Part shown: piece by piece, positions 60,734 to 64,000 of the stretch | Position numbering within the stretch: position 1 is the stretch's first letter | Layout of the letters: each line of letters begins with the position of its first letter | Assembly (NCBI RefSeq): GCF_032854445.1 | Contig: NC_088305.1 | Span: 5,275,606 to 5,339,605, forward strand | DNA from: Liolophura sinensis | Taxonomy: Eukaryota; Mollusca; Polyplacophora; Chitonida; Chitonidae | Length of the DNA: 64,000 nucleotides | Direction of reading: 5' to 3' | The notes under the pieces: generated by a model | Told to the model about the DNA's origin: nothing | Seen by the model: the letters and a program-made list of their open reading frames with translations, nothing else | Database searches by the model: none | Made by a program: the position numbers and the translations under genes

Positions 60734-61137
60734 TTAACCTCATCAGCTTTCAGGAATATTTTATGTGTATACGCTTGTACGTATTATTAACCAGTTCCAG
60801 GATTTCCTTGAAAACATTGCTTCAGTCCATTCTTGGTTACTTGGCATCTCTTTATAAAGACATAGGAAACATTAACATGCGGTATAAGTCAGATGAAGGA
60901 CCATCAAGCACCCTACAAAGGAAAGTGGTTTGTTTTATTTATTTTTTTCATAATTCTTTCAACCGAGTAAAATGGATTTGAAACATTGGAGTGTAAGGTG
61001 GCATTTTTTGATCGCACTGTGGCCGGTGACGTCACATCGGGTTCTAGTCACTTAACACACACGGGCTAAAAGACTTTTGCAATATAAAATAGAGCTAGGA
61101 AGGCACTGGCCGGTTGAATATTATAAGGAACTATTTC
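60734..61137. other. Unique sequence, no gene recognised
   Basis: Contains the non-repeat end of the open frame that began in the 27-bp array (stop near 60981). Nothing else is seen. Confidence 0.4.
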
Positions 61138-61424
61138 AATTTATTTATTTATTTATTTACTTATTAATTTATTTGATTTGTTTTATACGCCGTACTCAAG
61201 AATATGTCACTTATACGACGGCGACCAGCTTATGGTGGGAGGAAGCCAGTCATAGACCAGGGAAATTCACAACAATCCGTATCGATCTGGCTGACCTTCC
61301 CATGTGCGACCGGAGAGGAAGCCAGCGTGACCTGGACTTAAACTCACAGAAATAGCACTGGTGAGAAGCTCCTGAAATAAGGTACTGCGCTAGCCTGCTA
61401 GCCACTCCGCCACGGGGAGACGCC
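61138..61424 (-). mobile_element. SINE family A, full length
   Basis: (TTTA)n tail, ACGCCGTACTCAAGAATATG, TACGACGGCGACCAGCTTAT, GGAGAGGAAGCCAGCGTGAC, TGGACTTAAACTCACAGAAA, TGGTGAGAAGCTCCTG, and a tRNA-like head GCGCTAGCCTGCTAGCCACT then CCGCCACGGGGAG. One of the most complete copies. Confidence 0.94.
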
Positions 61425-62019
61425 CTGGAACTACTGTGAAATCTCATGTTTTGAATCATATTTAGTCGGTGAAAAGAATTCTAAAAAACATATATTAAAC
61501 AATAGTTTTGCTCACTGTTTTATCTTTCGCTTTATACTTTTGTTAGTTTTTCATTCCAGAGGCTCGCCGTTTACATGTATAGCGCGTATTAGTTTGGTTT
61601 AGGGCAGTATAGACTGAATTTGTACAGCAAGAATGGTCGGTGGGCGGATTGTCCGCGAGTGGATGTCATATTTCAAGCAATTAGTGGACAATTCGACGAC
61701 TATGGGCTGTATGATGTTCCAAATTAAATATGATCCGACGAAAGAGAGAAAGACATTAAAAAAGCAATAAACAGTCGTGCAGGATACCATGCAAAATCAA
61801 TGTACATGATACATGCTTTTTTGCAGGCAATAAAATGCGGAAATCCATATGAATGTAGGGAGCCATGATTAAACTGTTTTTATGACAACGTTCAAAAGTC
61901 GGCGAAGACAAATGATCCAGCTTCCCATCTGGGTAATTGATACACTAGGGTATAAAGTTCATCAGTTGCCTCTGATGTGTAGGAATCATCTTAGTTTGAC
62001 TGTGTGTTTTAAAGTGGTT
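61425..62019. other. Unique sequence, no gene recognised
   Basis: Nothing supportable seen. Confidence 0.4.
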
Positions 62020-62170
62020 TAACGGAGGCCTCCCTGGCTCAGTTGGTTAGCGCGCTAGCGCACCGGAATAAGCCAGGAGCCTCTCACCAATGGGGTCGCT
62101 GTGATGCCGACAACCGTTGAAATATTCCTGAGTCTGGCGTAAAACCCTTAGGGATAAATAAATAAATAGA
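62020..62170 (+). mobile_element. SINE family A with internal deletion (head joined to 3' end)
   Basis: An excellent head (GGCCTCCCTGGCTCAGTTGG, TTAGCGCGCTAGCGCACCGG, AGCCTCTCACCAATGGGGTC, GCTGTGA) passes directly to CCGTTGAAATATTCCTGAGT and CTGGCGTAAAACCCT plus an (AAAT)n tail. The internal core is absent. Confidence 0.9.
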
Positions 62171-62761
62171 CATTGCAAGTCAAACATGCATTTTAATGAT
62201 TGTGTGTCAGAAATTTCAGGAATTTACTAGATTGTCACGTCATTTACCACTGAAGTCGTGTGTTCGAATCCACCTCTTGCTGTTTCAGCTTTAAACCAGA
62301 AGGACATGTCCGTAACCTTTCAAAGCGCGGTAGTTTAGCACGGGCACGTTGGTATCCCTGACCCATAAACCACACTGTTGTCATATATAAGAGAAAAATT
62401 CCAGAGAGACATCAATCATTTATGAACAAACAACTGAATGAAGAAAACCTTGTTGCCTTTCTTGTGACTGTAAGCGATCGTTATGGGGGAAAAAACACAC
62501 ACAGAAAAATGATGTCTATCAAACGCGTTCAAAGGCTCAGTGGCTCCGCACGTAAATAACGGTTCAAAATTATCGCAAAGGCTTGCAAGATTCAGTGTTG
62601 TGAAAACTGGATGAAATTCGCTTTATTAAAACCTATCGATATTTTAGTGAACATAAACATCATCATGGCGTCGGGCAAAAACCGTCCGCAGATTATTCTC
62701 TTTCATCATTTTAGAATTTCTCCTGCGCCATAAAGATTATTTAAAGCTGGATAAAATACAG
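62171..62761. other. Unique sequence, no gene recognised
   Basis: GTGTTCGAATCCAC at about 62260 is a good box B, but no convincing box A lies upstream. Nothing else is seen. Confidence 0.4.
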
Positions 62762-63293
62762 TGACTTTCTCGATTCACACTTGAGTAATGTCACGTCTCA
62801 TGACTTTTTACCGAATCACACTTGAGTAATGTCACGTCTCATGACTTTTTCTCGAATCACACTTAAGTAATGTGACGTCTCATGACTTTTTACCGAATCA
62901 CACTTAAGTAATGTGACGTCTCATGATTTTTATCGAATAACACTTAAGTAATATCACGTCTCATGACTTTTTACCGAATCACACTTAAGTAATGTCACGT
63001 CTCATGACTTTTTACCGAATCACACTTAAGTAATGTCACGTCTCATGACTTTTTCTCGAATCACACTTAAGTAATGTCACATCTCATGACTTTTTACCGA
63101 ATCACATTTAAGTAATGTGACGTCTCATCATTTTTTATCGAATCACACTTAAGTAATGTCACATCTCATGACTTTTTCTCGAATCACACTTAAGTAATGT
63201 GACGTCTCATGATTTTTTATCGAATGACTCTTGTGACGTCTCACGGCTTTTTCTCGAATCACACTTAAGTAATGTCACATCCCAGGACTTTCT
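62762..63293. repeat. 41-bp tandem array (~13 units) with CRE-like motif
   Basis: Unit ACTTTTTACCGAATCACACT, TAAGTAATGTCACGTCTCAT, G. Many units read GTGACGTCTCATGA, close to a CRE (TGACGTCA). Variants include TTGAG/TTAAG, ATGTCAC/ATGTGAC and TTTACC/TTCTC. Confidence 0.93.
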
Positions 63294-64000
63294 TTATATA
63301 AATTTCCCTTTGTCTGCAGAACATTATCAAAATAGCTATTTTCTGAGAAATCATGTCTGAACTACCATTGGATTATTCTAATAACTTAAATGGATTTTAG
63401 GAGCTGAAAATTATGTGACAAACTTTCGGAAGATAGTACTATACAGGTAACCCTTGCATATTATTCTTGAGCACTATTTTTACTTGTTGTATTTATCTCT
63501 TAATTTATGTTGCTGAGGAGAGCTGATTTGGATGCAGACAATCCTCATTAAAGAAATGAGGCATTAACTTAAATCAATGAAAAGTAGGCCTTCCTATGAC
63601 AGTCTCCAGCCGCCTCACTGAACCATTTTTTGTTCATTTTTAAAATATATGCGATCACAGCGAGCAGGAAATGTTGTAAATCCATACACCGTAAAGCACA
63701 ATCAGTTGTCGATGTCTTCTTGTTTGTGTAATCTGTAAATTCCCATAGGTGTTTTACATGTGAGACGAAAAAGAACATAAAAGTCCAAAGCTATACTCTG
63801 ACAAAATTTGTATCCGAGCACAAGAAAAACACCGCGTTAAAATACCTCATTGATCAAATATGATTTTGAGTTTCTACGAGGTGGGGCGAAGAGTGGAATT
63901 TATTTAAGGAAAAATATACACATTGCCCGGAGAAAGTACAGTATTATATTTGAACACATGTTATGCGAAATATGAAATTATACAGATGATAACAAAAACC
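63294..64000. other. Unique AT-rich sequence to the window edge, no gene recognised
   Basis: Nothing supportable seen. Confidence 0.4.

Noticed and set aside
59685-60743. 352-codon minus-strand frame of ILMLVDASG repeats
   Set aside because: It is the antisense of the 27-bp array, and plus frames over the same DNA are also open. No domain or splice context.
62215-62285. tRNA gene suggested by GTGTTCGAATCCAC
   Set aside because: Only box B is convincing. There is no box A or acceptor-stem pairing. Possibly an old SINE head.
1-64000. Hammerhead ribozyme motifs, which occur in some animal satellites
   Set aside because: I looked for CTGATGA paired with GAAAC in the tandem arrays. CTGATGA occurs at isolated sites (e.g. 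17567, 38267) without the partner or stem.

Overview
The window looks like intergenic or intronic DNA from a lophotrochozoan animal, most likely a mollusc. Evidence for this is the AT-rich, stop-riddled sequence with no gene-dense strand, animal-style microsatellites, a Tc1-family DNA transposon, and above all more than 20 copies of a tRNA-derived SINE. That SINE's conserved core (motifs such as CCGTACTCAAGAATATTTCA and TACGACGGCGG) and TTTA-rich tail I associate with molluscan SINEs. The species cannot be fixed from sequence alone. I recognise no host protein-coding gene. The only gene I can support well is a Tc1/mariner transposase.

Layout. 0-9 kb: a series of unrelated tandem arrays (unit lengths about 37, 29, 17, 67, 88, 22 and 26 bp), long AT microsatellites and a few SINEs. 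9-30 kb: mostly unique AT-rich sequence with scattered SINEs, a roughly 0.9 kb imperfect palindrome at 16.0-16.9 kb, a small foldback element at 11.84 kb, a 40-bp minisatellite at 20 kb, two possible regulatory clusters (11.39 and 28.8-29.05 kb) and one weak exon candidate at 29.74 kb. 30.1-31.9 kb: a 73-bp satellite with 146- and 292-bp higher-order periods. 33-38 kb: a mosaic SINE, a 29-bp array, a 48-bp array that shares sequence with the 73-bp satellite, and a full-length copy of a second SINE family. 43.0-44.5 kb: an apparently intact 1.5-kb Tc1 element. 48.04-58.66 kb: a 10.6-kb satellite of about 177 units of 60 bp with nested higher-order duplications. 59.7-60.7 kb: a 27-bp array. 62.8-63.3 kb: a 41-bp array.

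Tandem repeats cover about 29 percent of the window (my addition of the spans). Many unit lengths are multiples of three or are stop-free, so they produce long open frames on both strands. Frame-shifting indels and two-strand openness argue that these are not proteins. The main interest is repeat biology: hierarchical amplification of the 60-bp satellite, a tandem-repeat-bearing dispersed element shared by the 17.1, 30-32 and 36.2 kb loci, SINE mosaicism and shared SINE tails, and the intact transposon.
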